64,000 nt of DNA from JADJTT01 sp049306275 (GTDB lineage: Bacteria; Bacteroidota; Bacteroidia; Chitinophagales; Saprospiraceae). Below the pieces are notes generated by a model. It did no database searches. It saw only the letters and a program-made list of their open reading frames with translations, and was not told where the DNA came from. The position numbers and the translations under genes are program-made. Shown here piece by piece: positions 24,765 to 34,317 of this stretch (within the stretch, counting starts at the first letter, position 1; each line of letters begins with the position of its first letter). The stretch lies in the NCBI GenBank assembly GCA_049306275.1, contig JBAQQB010000165.1, forward strand, positions 1-64,000, in the 5' to 3' direction.

Positions 24765-27700
24765 ATGGACAGATTCGTTTTTTCGCTCATGCTATTACTG
24801 CCAGCTATTCTTTCTGGGCAAAGCGAGCCTGTTTCCTTTACGCATATCTCTACCGCGGAGGGGCTTTCCCAGGGGCAGGTCAACCATATTTTAAAAGCTA
24901 CAGATGGGTTTCTCTGGATTGCGACCCAAGACGGGCTAAACCGCTATGACGGGTTTGAATTCCGCACCTTTTACCATCAACCGGGGGATACCAGCAGTCT
25001 TTTCAGCAATTTTATCTGGACGCTTTTTGAAGATAGCAGGGAAGGTTTATGGATAGGCGGACTGGGTGGAGGATTGGGGCGTTACGACAGGAAGACGGAA
25101 ACTTTTCAGACCTTTTACCCTGAGGGGGAATCGCCTGTTGCTATGGCGGAGAATTCCATCCGCTCCATTTGTGAATTTCCCGCAGGCATACTCCGCATTG
25201 GAACAGAGAAAGGGCTTTGGTCGTTTGATCTGCATAGCGAGCGCTATTTCCCTGTATCTCTTCCGGTCGAATGTACCGCCATTACAGGGCTTCGCCCAAT
25301 TGGAAAAAACCGGATTCTTATCGGCGCCTCGCAAGGGCTTTTTTGTTTTGACCTGGAAACCGGATGGATACAGACGGTGCGGTTTGAGGGTATTGAGATT
25401 CAGGGCGTGACGTCCTTTGTCGATTTGGGCGAAGAGATATGGGCCGGTGGTATTCCAGGTTTGTTCAAACTCCGGGTTTGCCCGGAAGCAGATACGGTGA
25501 TCGTGGCAGGCAGGCTAAGGCCAATTTCCGGGAAAGAGGATCAAGCTCTGGCCAACGCTGTCACGGCCTTGCATTCAGACGAATATGGGCAATTGTGGGT
25601 GGGCTCGCTTGGCGGCCTCCACAGGGTCGACACCCGTAAGCCCGGCCTCGGCTTTTCCTATTACAATGACTATCCCGACAAACTGGATGGGCTCTCCGAC
25701 AACCAGATTAACTGCTTGTTGGAAGTTGAGCCGGGGCTCCTTTGGGCAGGTACCAGACAGGGAATCAACCAATGGACGAACAGGCCTCCGGTTTTTCGGA
25801 CCATCAGCAGATCGTCGTCGAAAGGATTTTGTTCAGAGGTAGTTCTCGGTATGGCACAGGATGAATCGGGCATGATATGGCTGGGCACCAAGGAAGGGCT
25901 GGTAAGCCTTCCTTCGCTGGAAAATCCTGAATCGGCCCGTTGTTATTCTCCGCAGGCGACGCCTGGCATGGGCGCCCCCTACGTGATCAATGTGAAATTT
26001 GAAAATGGCGGAATCTGGGCGACTTTCTGGCGCGGAGGAGCCGGGAGGCTGCGGAATGACGGGCTGGGGTTTGAGGGCATTCCAGGCCTTGACGAATTGA
26101 CGAATGGGGCTGGCATCCACGATCTTCTGGCGGGGCAGGACGGCAAGGTTTGGCTGGCAACGCCGAACAGAGGGTTGGTTTGCTGGGATACAGAAGACGG
26201 CAAGCTGACCACTTATATGCCTGATCCGGGCAACCCGGATGCCATCAGTAGCCCTTACGTCTTTCATCTAGCGGCAGGCAGGCAGGGGCATATCTGGGTG
26301 GCAACCGCCAGTGGCGGCTTGTGCAGGTTTAATCCGGAAACCGGGGTTTTTCGCTGTTTTCTCAATGACTCCGGAGATGATTCCAGCATTTCAAGCAATA
26401 TGGTGTTATCAACGTTTGAGGACAGCCAGGGGCGGGTTTGGGTTTGTACGGCCAAGGGGCTGAATTTGTTGCGAAACGATGGACGGTTTCAGCGTTTTGG
26501 CCAGAAGGAAAAAATGCCTGATGGCGTAGTTTATGGCATGTTGGAAGATAAGGAAGGAGCTTTATGGGTGAGCACCAACCATGGATTGTGCAGGATACGC
26601 TATGAAAAAAATGTGTTTAGCGTGCAAAATTTCAATACAAATCAGGGCGGTTTCCAGGGAAATGAGTTCAATCAATATTCTTTTTTGAAACTGGCGGATG
26701 GCACCCTGTGTTTTGGAGGAACTGGCGGATTGACCTTTTTTGATCCTGCGCTGACCAAGCCCTATCCCCATCCGCCGAAAATTGCGTTTACAGATTTCCA
26801 GCTTTTCAATCAATCAGTTAGCCCCGGAAAAGGGATTTTAGAAAAATCAATAAATGAAACGGAGGAAATCTTCCTGCGGCACGATCAGAATTTTATCGCT
26901 ATAGAGTTTGCCGCATTGGGTTATACGCAATCGGAGAATAACCGTTATTCCTTTCAATTGGAAGGGTTGGACAAGGAGTGGACACCCTTCGGGAGCAGGC
27001 GTTTTGCAAGCTATCCCAACCTGCCGCCGGGTGAATACCTTTTTCAGGTCAGGGCAACCAACCATGATGGTGTATGGGCAGAGGACGCTGTCCGGAGTTT
27101 AAAAATTACCGTTATGAAACCCTGGTGGGCGACCTGGTGGGCCTTTCTTATTTATGGAATCGCTGCTGCAACAGCTGTAGTACTCTTTATCCGCCAGCGC
27201 GAGTTATCGGTCCGGCTCATCGAACGAGCAAAAGCAGGTGAACGAGAGCTTTTTCGCAAACGCATTGCGCGGGATTTCCACGATGAGGCTGGCAATCAGA
27301 TCACTCGTCTTGCCTTGCTCACCGAGGTTGCCAGGCGCCAGCCCGGGGCTGACCAGGGGCTGATCGCTCAGATCGAGGAGAATATCCAGGCCCTCAGGTC
27401 TGGTATGCGCGATTTCATATGGGTGCTCGATCCGGAAAACGATACGCTTTATAATACCTTGTTGCGGCTTAAGGATTTTGCGGGCAGCCTGTTTGAACAT
27501 TCGTCCATCCGCTTTCATATGGAGAAACCGGACGAAAGCCTGCACAAGATTCCCCTCAGTGGGAATGAGCGGAGACACGTTTTACTCATCTTCAAGGAAG
27601 CTTTAAACAACTGCATCAAGCACTCTGCTGCGCAGAATGCCTTTTTTTTCGCCAGGCACGATGAATTGTCCTTCAGCGACAATGGAAAAGGATTTGTTTC

Positions 27701-27845
27701 TGGGGCCATGCCTGGCAGAGGCCTTGCCAATATGAAGGCGCGAGCTGAAAAAATCGGTGCAGTGCTGATTATTGAGGCCAGCCCAGGCCGGGGTACGACC
27801 ATTTCCCTTCGGCTAAAAACTACCCAAATGGGTGATAAGACTTGA
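24765..27845 (+). CDS. Propeller-type sensor histidine kinase
   Basis: A 1026-aa membrane sensor kinase. After a signal peptide (residues 1-20), residues about 25-690 are two-component regulator propeller repeats (e.g. GFLWIATQDGLNRYDG). Then come a Y_Y_Y-type domain to about 780, one transmembrane helix near 790-810, a HisKA_3 dimerisation domain with phospho-acceptor H839 in ARDFHDEAG, and a HATPase_c domain (NNCIKHS near 945, DNGKGF near 968). It should sense a periplasmic ligand and phosphorylate the regulator encoded 41 bases downstream. Confidence 0.93.
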   Translation: MDRFVFSLMLLLPAILSGQSEPVSFTHISTAEGLSQGQVNHILKATDGFLWIATQDGLNRYDGFEFRTFYHQPGDTSSLFSNFIWTLFEDSREGLWIGGLGGGLGRYDRKTETFQTFYPEGESPVAMAENSIRSICEFPAGILRIGTEKGLWSFDLHSERYFPVSLPVECTAITGLRPIGKNRILIGASQGLFCFDLETGWIQTVRFEGIEIQGVTSFVDLGEEIWAGGIPGLFKLRVCPEADTVIVAGRLRPISGKEDQALANAVTALHSDEYGQLWVGSLGGLHRVDTRKPGLGFSYYNDYPDKLDGLSDNQINCLLEVEPGLLWAGTRQGINQWTNRPPVFRTISRSSSKGFCSEVVLGMAQDESGMIWLGTKEGLVSLPSLENPESARCYSPQATPGMGAPYVINVKFENGGIWATFWRGGAGRLRNDGLGFEGIPGLDELTNGAGIHDLLAGQDGKVWLATPNRGLVCWDTEDGKLTTYMPDPGNPDAISSPYVFHLAAGRQGHIWVATASGGLCRFNPETGVFRCFLNDSGDDSSISSNMVLSTFEDSQGRVWVCTAKGLNLLRNDGRFQRFGQKEKMPDGVVYGMLEDKEGALWVSTNHGLCRIRYEKNVFSVQNFNTNQGGFQGNEFNQYSFLKLADGTLCFGGTGGLTFFDPALTKPYPHPPKIAFTDFQLFNQSVSPGKGILEKSINETEEIFLRHDQNFIAIEFAALGYTQSENNRYSFQLEGLDKEWTPFGSRRFASYPNLPPGEYLFQVRATNHDGVWAEDAVRSLKITVMKPWWATWWAFLIYGIAAATAVVLFIRQRELSVRLIERAKAGERELFRKRIARDFHDEAGNQITRLALLTEVARRQPGADQGLIAQIEENIQALRSGMRDFIWVLDPENDTLYNTLLRLKDFAGSLFEHSSIRFHMEKPDESLHKIPLSGNERRHVLLIFKEALNNCIKHSAAQNAFFFARHDELSFSDNGKGFVSGAMPGRGLANMKARAEKIGAVLIIEASPGRGTTISLRLKTTQMGDKT

Positions 27846-27886
27846 TGTATGAAAGCGCTATTTTGAACAGAAAATCATAAACCTGT

Positions 27887-28516
27887 ATGCAGCCTGCTAT
27901 TCAAGTTGCCTTGATTGAAGACGATCTTTCCATAAGCCAACTCATTCAGATCATCGTTGACGGTTCGCCCGGCTTTGCTTGCACAAGGGTATTTTCGAGC
28001 GTGGAAGAAGGCGTACCCTCGCTATTGGCCGATCCCGCCGATATCGTGCTGATGGATATCGATTTGCCCCTGCAGTCCGGTATCGAAGGGGCCAGGCTCC
28101 TCAGGGAAGGAAATTTCAGCGGAGGTATTATCATGCTTTCGGTTCATGAAGACGATGAACGCGTATTCCAATCGCTGTGTGCCGGCGCAATCGGCTATCT
28201 GGCAAAAGGGTTGCCGCCGGTACGCCTTCTGTCTGCGATTCAGGAAGCCTATGAGGGAGGTTCGCCCATGACGGCAGGCATTGCCAGAAAAGTGGTGAAC
28301 TCCTTTCAACCCGAGTCGGATACGCTCCTTTCCAAAAGAGAACGCGAAGTGCTGGAGCTATTGTGCGAAGGAGAAAATTACCGCTCCATCGCCGAATCGA
28401 TCTTCGTCAGCCCCAATACAGTTAAGGCCCACATTAAAAGCATATATGAGAAAATGCAGGTGCACACCCGCGCCCAGGCAGTGCGGAAAGCCATTCAAAA
28501 TAAGATGCTCAAATGA
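27887..28516 (+). CDS. LuxR-family (NarL-type) response regulator
   Basis: A 209-aa regulator: a receiver domain with acidic EDD near residue 12-14, phospho-acceptor D57 (LMDIDLP) and a conserved AKG lysine near 108, followed by a C-terminal LuxR helix-turn-helix (LSKREREVLELLCEGE... SPNTVKAHIKSIYEKM). It is the partner of the upstream HisKA_3 kinase. Targets are unknown; the small lipoprotein gene just downstream has its own promoter. Confidence 0.94.
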   Translation: MQPAIQVALIEDDLSISQLIQIIVDGSPGFACTRVFSSVEEGVPSLLADPADIVLMDIDLPLQSGIEGARLLREGNFSGGIIMLSVHEDDERVFQSLCAGAIGYLAKGLPPVRLLSAIQEAYEGGSPMTAGIARKVVNSFQPESDTLLSKREREVLELLCEGENYRSIAESIFVSPNTVKAHIKSIYEKMQVHTRAQAVRKAIQNKMLK

Positions 28517-28537
28517 AGAAAATGCCCCAAACAGGCA

Positions 28538-28569
28538 ATTGCCCCCTATCGTGCTGCGCAATACTTTTG
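28538..28569 (+). promoter_or_regulatory. Promoter of the small lipoprotein gene
   Basis: ATTG at 28538-28541 and TACTTTTG at 28562-28569 match -33 and -7 elements of Bacteroidota promoters with 20 bases between them. It lies just upstream of the ATG at 28587. Confidence 0.5.
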
Positions 28570-28586
28570 CAAAAAAAGACCAAAAA

Positions 28587-29075
28587 ATGAAACGATTACT
28601 GATGTTGCCACTTCTTTTTGCTTTTGTTTCACTGTCTGTTCTCCTGCCTTCCTGTGTAAAAGACGATCCCGCTGACGCCGCCAGCGGGAAAGTGACGGCC
28701 ACGGTAGGCGCTCAAAGCTGGGAAAACAAAGCTGGCGCCGATGGCGCTGTCTATCTCGAATCTATGGGCTCGCACCTCATCCAGGCCTACCATGAGGATG
28801 GCTCTTATATCGGACTTACCATATTTGGTACAGTCACCGCCGGCTCGACTTTCGTTACAGATGCCGGACTCTTCCAGGCACAGTATAAACCAGACTTTTT
28901 AGCGACCGAGGCCTTCGTTACCATGGCTGCTTCGACCCCGGGAACCATTACGTTTACCACCTTCAATTCAAAGACGATTAAAGGCACCTTTTCTTTTACG
29001 GGCCGGAAAATTGACGGAGCTGGCGGGCAAACGGATATCGAAGTGAAGAACGGGTCATTTGAATTCAACTTCTGA
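28587..29075 (+). CDS. Small lipoprotein of unknown function
   Basis: A 162-aa lipoprotein. The ATG at 28587 gives MKRLLMLPLL and a lipobox with Cys near residue 22 (LLPSCVKDD). The rest is a beta-rich domain resembling DUF6252-like proteins (SGKVTATVGAQSWENKAG near the start and KGTFSFTGRKID near the end); that name is a tentative recollection. The last 21 bases overlap the convergent gene on the minus strand. Confidence 0.75.
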   Translation: MKRLLMLPLLFAFVSLSVLLPSCVKDDPADAASGKVTATVGAQSWENKAGADGAVYLESMGSHLIQAYHEDGSYIGLTIFGTVTAGSTFVTDAGLFQAQYKPDFLATEAFVTMAASTPGTITFTTFNSKTIKGTFSFTGRKIDGAGGQTDIEVKNGSFEFNF

Positions 29076-29747
29076 TTTGGCTGCAATGCATTCCCCCGCC
29101 AGCAACAGCGACTTGCCCATAAAATGCCTGCCGGGTTCGAGACGCTGGTAGTGGGCGGCGAGGAGGTTCTGGTCTTTGGCGAGGAAAGTGTAGACGGTGC
29201 GGGCAACTTTGAAATAGCGGCCGGGGTCGGCCACCAGAGGTATGTCTTTTGCCTGCACCGTCTTTAAAAACCGCACAAAGGGCTCGTGGTCGTAAATGGC
29301 GTATTGGTCGGGGTAGCGGAAGGCGAGGTAGGCGCTCACCATGCGGTAATCCTCGTGGTAGTGGCGGGTTTCGATGCAGTCGGGATGGGTGTCGCGGTAC
29401 TCTCGCAGCAGCTCCTCGCAGTGGAAGAGGAAACGGTCCATGCGCCCCTCCACGTCCTTGTTTTCGTTGAAGAGGTCCTTGAACATGTCGCGCACGAAGT
29501 CGGGCCAGGCTTCGATGAGGAGCAGCATGAGCTCTTTGGGCGCATAGCGCTCGCCCTTCCATAGGGTTCGGTTGGTAGCGTTTTGGAGGCTGGCGTCGTA
29601 CATGGCCCCGAAGTCGGGCGCTTCGAGATCCCATTTCTCCTGAAAGATCTGCTGCGACTCCCAGTGGAACAGCAAGGGGAAATCTGCCGCCGTGGCGAGG
29701 TGGCGGTGGAAGGCGGCGAGGTGGTCCTGGAGGAGGCGGAGGTTCAT
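29055..29747 (-). CDS. Cytosolic protein resembling an McrB-type N-terminal region
   Basis: A 230-aa soluble protein without a signal peptide. Aromatic-rich blocks such as HWESQQIFQEKWD, HYHEDYRMVSAYLAFRYP and YAIYDHEPFVRF recall, from memory, the N-terminal region of some Bacteroidota McrB-like AAA ATPases, but there is no ATPase domain here. The frame ends normally, so this is not obviously a truncation. Function unknown. It overlaps the convergent lipoprotein gene by 21 bases. Confidence 0.6.
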   Translation of the reverse strand: MNLRLLQDHLAAFHRHLATAADFPLLFHWESQQIFQEKWDLEAPDFGAMYDASLQNATNRTLWKGERYAPKELMLLLIEAWPDFVRDMFKDLFNENKDVEGRMDRFLFHCEELLREYRDTHPDCIETRHYHEDYRMVSAYLAFRYPDQYAIYDHEPFVRFLKTVQAKDIPLVADPGRYFKVARTVYTFLAKDQNLLAAHYQRLEPGRHFMGKSLLLAGECIAAKSEVEFK

Positions 29748-29754
29748 TTTTTTT

Positions 29755-29822
29755 TAGTTTATAAGTTTATGAGGTTAGAAGTTATGAAACCTAAACCTCT
29801 AACCTCATAAACTTATAAACTA
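29755..29822. repeat. Perfect 24-bp inverted repeat
   Basis: Arms at 29755-29778 and 29799-29822 are exact reverse complements (TAGTTTATAAGTTTATGAGG... on the left) around a 20-base loop. It fills the gap between two minus-strand genes and would form a stable hairpin in RNA. The words repeat internally (TTTATAAGTTTATGAGG). Confidence 0.75.
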
Positions 29823-29826
29823 ATCC

Positions 29827-30762
29827 TCAATATCCCCTCACCTCATACTTTTTCCCCTCGATCTTCACCGCCGCCGCCGCTCTGCGGCCGTTGAGGTAGA
29901 TATAGATGGGGTCGCCCTTGTCGGTGGCGCACTCCCATAGGTAGCGTTCTTCGTTGAGGGTGGGCGTTTTGAACTCCTTCTCCACGATCTTGCGGATGGG
30001 GTAGCGGGTGGTGAGGTCTTTTTTCGTGCCGTCGTCGTATTGCAGGATGGAGCGCACGACGGCGAAGTATTCGCGGATCTCTTTCGACTTGACGACGATG
30101 ACGGTATCGGATGAGAGACTGTCGGCTGCCTCGATCGTCTTGGTCTTTTCTTCGATGGTGATGATCTCTTCGAAAGAGATGAAGGTGCTGTCGGACGTTT
30201 GGAGGCGCTCCTGCACGCCGTTGTCGGTATGGATGCGGAAAAACGGCGCCATCTTCTTGCCCCAGAGCGAGTCGGGGTGCTGGAGGAGCAGTTCGTCCCA
30301 ATCGGTGAAAAACGCGCCTTCTTCCTTGCGGAGCTTGTCGGGAATGACGGCGAGGTAGAAGATCATCTCCGGGTCGTTGGGCGAGCGGCGAAAGACCACC
30401 GCTTCGGCCTGGGAGTATTTGTTGAGAATGACCTTCAGGTGGCCGGAAAGCCGGGCGTCGCGGGCGTTGATCGTGTTGAGGATATAGCCGTATTCGGTGG
30501 GCGCGATGGTGTTGACCTGATACACGCCCTTGATCTCGGCGCCTTCCACGTAGAGGTGCTGGCGGGTGATGCCGAAGGAATACTCGCCGGGGCGGATGGT
30601 GCGCTGCATGCGGTCGGGCACTTCCACTTCGTAGGGGCGGAAGTCGTAGCCGAGCAGGTTCTCCACGTCGAAGAAGTTGCGGTCGGAGACGTAGGTGTAG
30701 TCGCGCTGGGCCAGGGCCAGCAGGGGCAAGGCCAGCATGGCAAGGACGGTGATCGGTTTCAT
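29827..30762 (-). CDS. Exported protein of unknown function
   Basis: A 311-aa exported protein. The ATG at 30762 gives a clean signal peptide (MKPITVLAMLALPLLALAQ); a start 18 bases upstream would overlap ftcD. The mature part starts RDYTYVSDRNFFDVENLLG and includes a FYLAVIPDKLRKEEG strand block and a KEIREYFAVVRSILQYDDG segment. I do not recognise the family. It follows ftcD closely and is probably cotranscribed. Confidence 0.7.
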   Translation of the reverse strand: MKPITVLAMLALPLLALAQRDYTYVSDRNFFDVENLLGYDFRPYEVEVPDRMQRTIRPGEYSFGITRQHLYVEGAEIKGVYQVNTIAPTEYGYILNTINARDARLSGHLKVILNKYSQAEAVVFRRSPNDPEMIFYLAVIPDKLRKEEGAFFTDWDELLLQHPDSLWGKKMAPFFRIHTDNGVQERLQTSDSTFISFEEIITIEEKTKTIEAADSLSSDTVIVVKSKEIREYFAVVRSILQYDDGTKKDLTTRYPIRKIVEKEFKTPTLNEERYLWECATDKGDPIYIYLNGRRAAAAVKIEGKKYEVRGY

Positions 30763-30769
30763 CGGGATT

Positions 30770-32461
30770 TTATTTTTCAATTTGTTTTTGGACGATTTCG
30801 CGGATGATTTTTTCCCACTCGTCGGCTTTTGCCGCCATTTCGCGGGCTTCTGCGAGGGTTTTTTCTGCGAAAGCGGCGTCTTTGAGGTCTTTCATGTTGA
30901 CCTTGACGTTCATGAAGGCCCCGTGCACGGCTGCTCTCGCGCACAGTGCGCCCACGCCTGCATCGGTGATGGAGCTGGGGTTGCCTTTTTCGACCATCTC
31001 GTGTATGACCTCAAATGAGGCCAGAGCGATTTTCATCGTTTGGAAGGGTACTTCGATAGCGTATTTGGTCGCTTGTTGTATGGCTTCCCTGCGGACGGCT
31101 TTTTCTTCATCGGTCGATTTGGGCAGGCGGAAGGCTTCGAGGATGCTGTGGAAGGCGCGGGTATCTTCATCGACCAGGCGCAGGAGTTCATCCTTGAGTT
31201 GCTGGCCTTTTTCTGCCCAGACGCTGAACTCCTCCCAGCGATCGTCCCACTGCCGCTTGTGCGAGGACAGGTTGGCTGACATGGCCGCCAGGGAGACGCC
31301 GAGGGCGCCGACGTAGGCAGAGACGGAGCCGCCGCCCGGGGCCACGGTTTCGGAGGCGGTTTCATTGGAGAAGGTGCGGAGGTCCATGCTCACCAGGCGG
31401 GAGTGGGAAGGATCTTCGAGGAGGTATTCGATGATCTTTTTCTTCGGGTCGAAGGGCGCCAGTTCGTCGAGGCCGAGGGTGCGCACCGCGATTTTGATGA
31501 TTTCCTCTTCGGAGGCGCCGAGTGAGCGGCGTTGTTTTTGGAGGAAGTATTTGCCGGCGTCGATCAGCACCTTTTTGGGCACGAGGCCTACGAGTTCGGA
31601 GCCGGTAACGCGGAGGCCTCGTTGTTCGGCGCTTTGGCAGCAGGCTTCGAAGGCGAGGTGAAGCGGGGTGGAGCGGATATTGGTGAGGTTCATGGAGATT
31701 TGGGCGATGCCGTATTCTTCGATGAACCAGCCGATGGCTTTGACGTCTTTGAGCAGGCCCGGTTCGCGCACCGGCTCGCCGTGTTCGTCGAGCACGATCT
31801 CGCCGTTGATGGGGTCGCCGATGCGTTTGATGCGCCCTTTTTCGCGGATGTCAAAGGCTACGGAGTTGGCGCGGCGTTCGGAGGTGGTATTGAGGTTGAC
31901 GTTGTAGGCGATGAGGAAGTCGCGGGCGCCGATGACGGTAGCGCCGGCACGGGCGTTGAAGCGGGCGGGGCCGTAGTCGGGTTTCCATTCCGGGCCGGCG
32001 AGTTTGGCAGGCAGGCCTTCGTATTCGCCGGCGCGGATGTCGGCCAGGTTGCGGCGTTCGGGTCGCGTGGCGGCGCTTTCGTACATGTAGACGGGGATGC
32101 CGAGCTCGTTGCCTACCTTTTGGGCCAGTTGGTGGGCGTATTGTGCGGTTTCCTCCATGGAGATGTTGGAGATGGGCACGAGGGGGCAGACGTCGGTGGC
32201 GCCCATGCGGGGGTGTTCGCCCTTGTGGTGGCGCATGTCGATGAGTTCGGAAGCCGTTTTGATGGCGAGGAAAGCCGCTTCGACCACGGGGCCGGGTTCG
32301 CCGACGAAGGTGACGACGGTGCGGTTGGTAGCCTTGCCGGGGTCGGTGTCGAGGAGGCGGACGCCGGGCACGCTTTCTATGGCGTTGGTGATCTGCTTGA
32401 TGACGGAGAGGTCGCGGCCTTCGCTAAAGTTAGGCACGCATTCGATGAGTTGTTGTTTCAT
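30770..32461 (-). CDS. ftcD: Glutamate formimidoyltransferase fused to cyclodeaminase
   Basis: A 563-aa bifunctional enzyme of histidine degradation and one-carbon metabolism. Residues 1-300 are the formiminotransferase (IECVPNFSEGRD, HKGEHPRMGATDVCPL), moving the formimino group from formiminoglutamate to tetrahydrofolate. Residues about 355-550 are the cyclodeaminase (TVAPGGGSVSAYVGALGVSLAAM), producing methenyl-THF. The middle has GLVPKKVLIDAG. The fused form is like the animal enzyme and is common in Bacteroidota. Other hut genes are not in the window. Confidence 0.94.
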   Translation of the reverse strand: MKQQLIECVPNFSEGRDLSVIKQITNAIESVPGVRLLDTDPGKATNRTVVTFVGEPGPVVEAAFLAIKTASELIDMRHHKGEHPRMGATDVCPLVPISNISMEETAQYAHQLAQKVGNELGIPVYMYESAATRPERRNLADIRAGEYEGLPAKLAGPEWKPDYGPARFNARAGATVIGARDFLIAYNVNLNTTSERRANSVAFDIREKGRIKRIGDPINGEIVLDEHGEPVREPGLLKDVKAIGWFIEEYGIAQISMNLTNIRSTPLHLAFEACCQSAEQRGLRVTGSELVGLVPKKVLIDAGKYFLQKQRRSLGASEEEIIKIAVRTLGLDELAPFDPKKKIIEYLLEDPSHSRLVSMDLRTFSNETASETVAPGGGSVSAYVGALGVSLAAMSANLSSHKRQWDDRWEEFSVWAEKGQQLKDELLRLVDEDTRAFHSILEAFRLPKSTDEEKAVRREAIQQATKYAIEVPFQTMKIALASFEVIHEMVEKGNPSSITDAGVGALCARAAVHGAFMNVKVNMKDLKDAAFAEKTLAEAREMAAKADEWEKIIREIVQKQIEK

Positions 32462-32500
32462 GCCGCAGTGGTTTGTGGGTTGCGGCTGCGAAGTTAGGGA

Positions 32501-34273
32501 TCATTTGGCATTGGCATAGAGCTTTTCAATGTCCTTTTCGTATTTCTTTTCGATAAAAGAGCGGATGAGCTTGAGGGTGGGCGTGAGCTGGCCTTCCGCG
32601 ACGGACCAGGGTTCGTGGACGAGCAGGTAGTTGCGGATCTTTTCGTGGGGGAGCAGGTCTTCATTCACCGAGTCGACGATTTGCCTGAAGAGTTTCTCCA
32701 CTTTGGGGTTGATTACCATGAACTGGGGGCTGGTCCAGTGCACCTGGTGCTGGGCGCACCACAGCTCGAGCATGGAGAAGTTGGGCAGGATGAGGGCGAC
32801 GGGAAATGGGCGGTTGAAGCCCATGACCATGCACTGCTCGATATAGTGGTTGTGCATCAGCTTGTTTTCCAGGTGTTGGGGAGCGATGAACCTGCCCGAG
32901 CTCGTCTTGAATATCTCCTTTTTCCGGCCGGTGATCTGGAGGAAGCGGTGGTGCACGAAGCGTCCGACGTCGCCGGTGCGGAACCAGCCGTCTTCGGTGA
33001 AGGCGGCTTTCGTCTCGTCGGGCAGCTTGTGGTAGCCGCGCATGACGTTGGGTCCCTGTGCCTGTATTTCGCCCTCCCCGTTTTCATCGGGCTCCTGGAT
33101 GCGTAGGGAGACGCCGGGGATGGGGATGCCCACGGTGCCGAAGCGGTTGAGGCCCGGCTCGTAGCGGTTGAAGGTGAGCACGGGGGAGGTTTCGGTGAGG
33201 CCGTAGCCCTCGCGTACCTTGATGCCGGCTGCGGAGAAGAGGCGGCCCAGGCGCTGCTCCAGCGCGGCCGCGCCGACGGCGATGCCCTCGATGCGCCCGC
33301 CCAGGGCTTTCCTCCAGCGGCGGTACACCAGCAGGTCGGCGATGCGGAGTTGGAGCCAGTAGAGCAGGCCTCGGCGGCGGCTTTGGTAGCTTTCTCCCAG
33401 GCGGATGGCCCAGCGGATCAATTTTTTCTGATACAAGGGGGCCTGGATGCTGCGGGCGTAGATATGGTCGTAAATCCTTTCCAGCAGGCGGGGCACGGCA
33501 GTGAAGTAGTGGGGCCGTACTTCCCTGTAGACCTGCGAGAGGTCGTCGACCCGGTCGGCGTAATGGAGGGAAGCGCCGACGGCCATGTAGGTGTAGGTGA
33601 CCATGCGCTCGAAGATGTGGCTCATGGGCAGGAAGCTCAGCACGGTATGGTCGCAGCTGACAGGGATGACGGAGAGGACGGATTTGATGTTGCTGACGAC
33701 GTTTTTGTGGGTCAGTTCGACGCCCTTGGGGTTGCCGGTGGTGCCGGAGGTGTAGATGATGGTGGCCAGGTCGTCTTCGGAGATGGCAGCTTTGGCGGCC
33801 TGGAGGTCCTGGCCGGGTTCGGCGCGCAGGTCCTGGCAGGAGGGCAGGTCGGGGAATTTCGGAAAAGTGAAAATGCCTTTGAGGTTGGGAAGCCTGGGCT
33901 GGCAGGCGGCGGCTTTTTCGTAGAGGTCGATATCGTCGACGAAGCAGTATTTGACCTCGGCGTCGAGGAGGATGTATTCAAGGTGGGCGCCGGAGACGTT
34001 GGAGTGGATGGGAACGACGACAACGCCTATTTGCTGGAGGCCCAGGTCGGCGAAGTTCCACCAGGCGCTGCCGTAGTGGGAGAAGATGGCGGCCTTATCG
34101 CCTTTTTGGAGGCCGAGGCGGAGGAAGCCGGCGCTGAGGCGGTCGGTTTCCCCAACGCAGTCGAGGGTGGAAAAGGATTTCCAGCGATGTTCTTCTCTGT
34201 GCGACAATGCGGCCTTTTGCGGGTATTTGGCCAGTTGATAAGGGAGAATGTCGAATAATCGCTGGAAATCCAT
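32501..34273 (-). CDS. Long-chain acyl-CoA synthetase (AMP-forming)
   Basis: A 590-aa ANL-superfamily enzyme activating fatty acids with ATP and CoA. The P-loop motif IIYTSGTTGNPKGVELTH is near residues 168-185, REGYGLTETSPV near 355 and WFRTGDVGRF near 425. ITGRKKEIFKTSSGRFIAP near 445-463 is typical of FadD/FAA1-type enzymes. Chain-length preference cannot be read. It lies 39 bases upstream of ftcD on the same strand. Confidence 0.92.
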   Translation of the reverse strand: MDFQRLFDILPYQLAKYPQKAALSHREEHRWKSFSTLDCVGETDRLSAGFLRLGLQKGDKAAIFSHYGSAWWNFADLGLQQIGVVVVPIHSNVSGAHLEYILLDAEVKYCFVDDIDLYEKAAACQPRLPNLKGIFTFPKFPDLPSCQDLRAEPGQDLQAAKAAISEDDLATIIYTSGTTGNPKGVELTHKNVVSNIKSVLSVIPVSCDHTVLSFLPMSHIFERMVTYTYMAVGASLHYADRVDDLSQVYREVRPHYFTAVPRLLERIYDHIYARSIQAPLYQKKLIRWAIRLGESYQSRRRGLLYWLQLRIADLLVYRRWRKALGGRIEGIAVGAAALEQRLGRLFSAAGIKVREGYGLTETSPVLTFNRYEPGLNRFGTVGIPIPGVSLRIQEPDENGEGEIQAQGPNVMRGYHKLPDETKAAFTEDGWFRTGDVGRFVHHRFLQITGRKKEIFKTSSGRFIAPQHLENKLMHNHYIEQCMVMGFNRPFPVALILPNFSMLELWCAQHQVHWTSPQFMVINPKVEKLFRQIVDSVNEDLLPHEKIRNYLLVHEPWSVAEGQLTPTLKLIRSFIEKKYEKDIEKLYANAK

Positions 34274-34317
34274 AGGCCAGGTTTTTTTGGCCTAATAAAG
34301 CTAGGAAAAATTTTTGA

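Noticed and set aside
29827..30762. Assignment as gliding protein GldN
   Set aside because: Length and export signal were compatible, but I could not find the conserved GldN blocks, so it is left unnamed.
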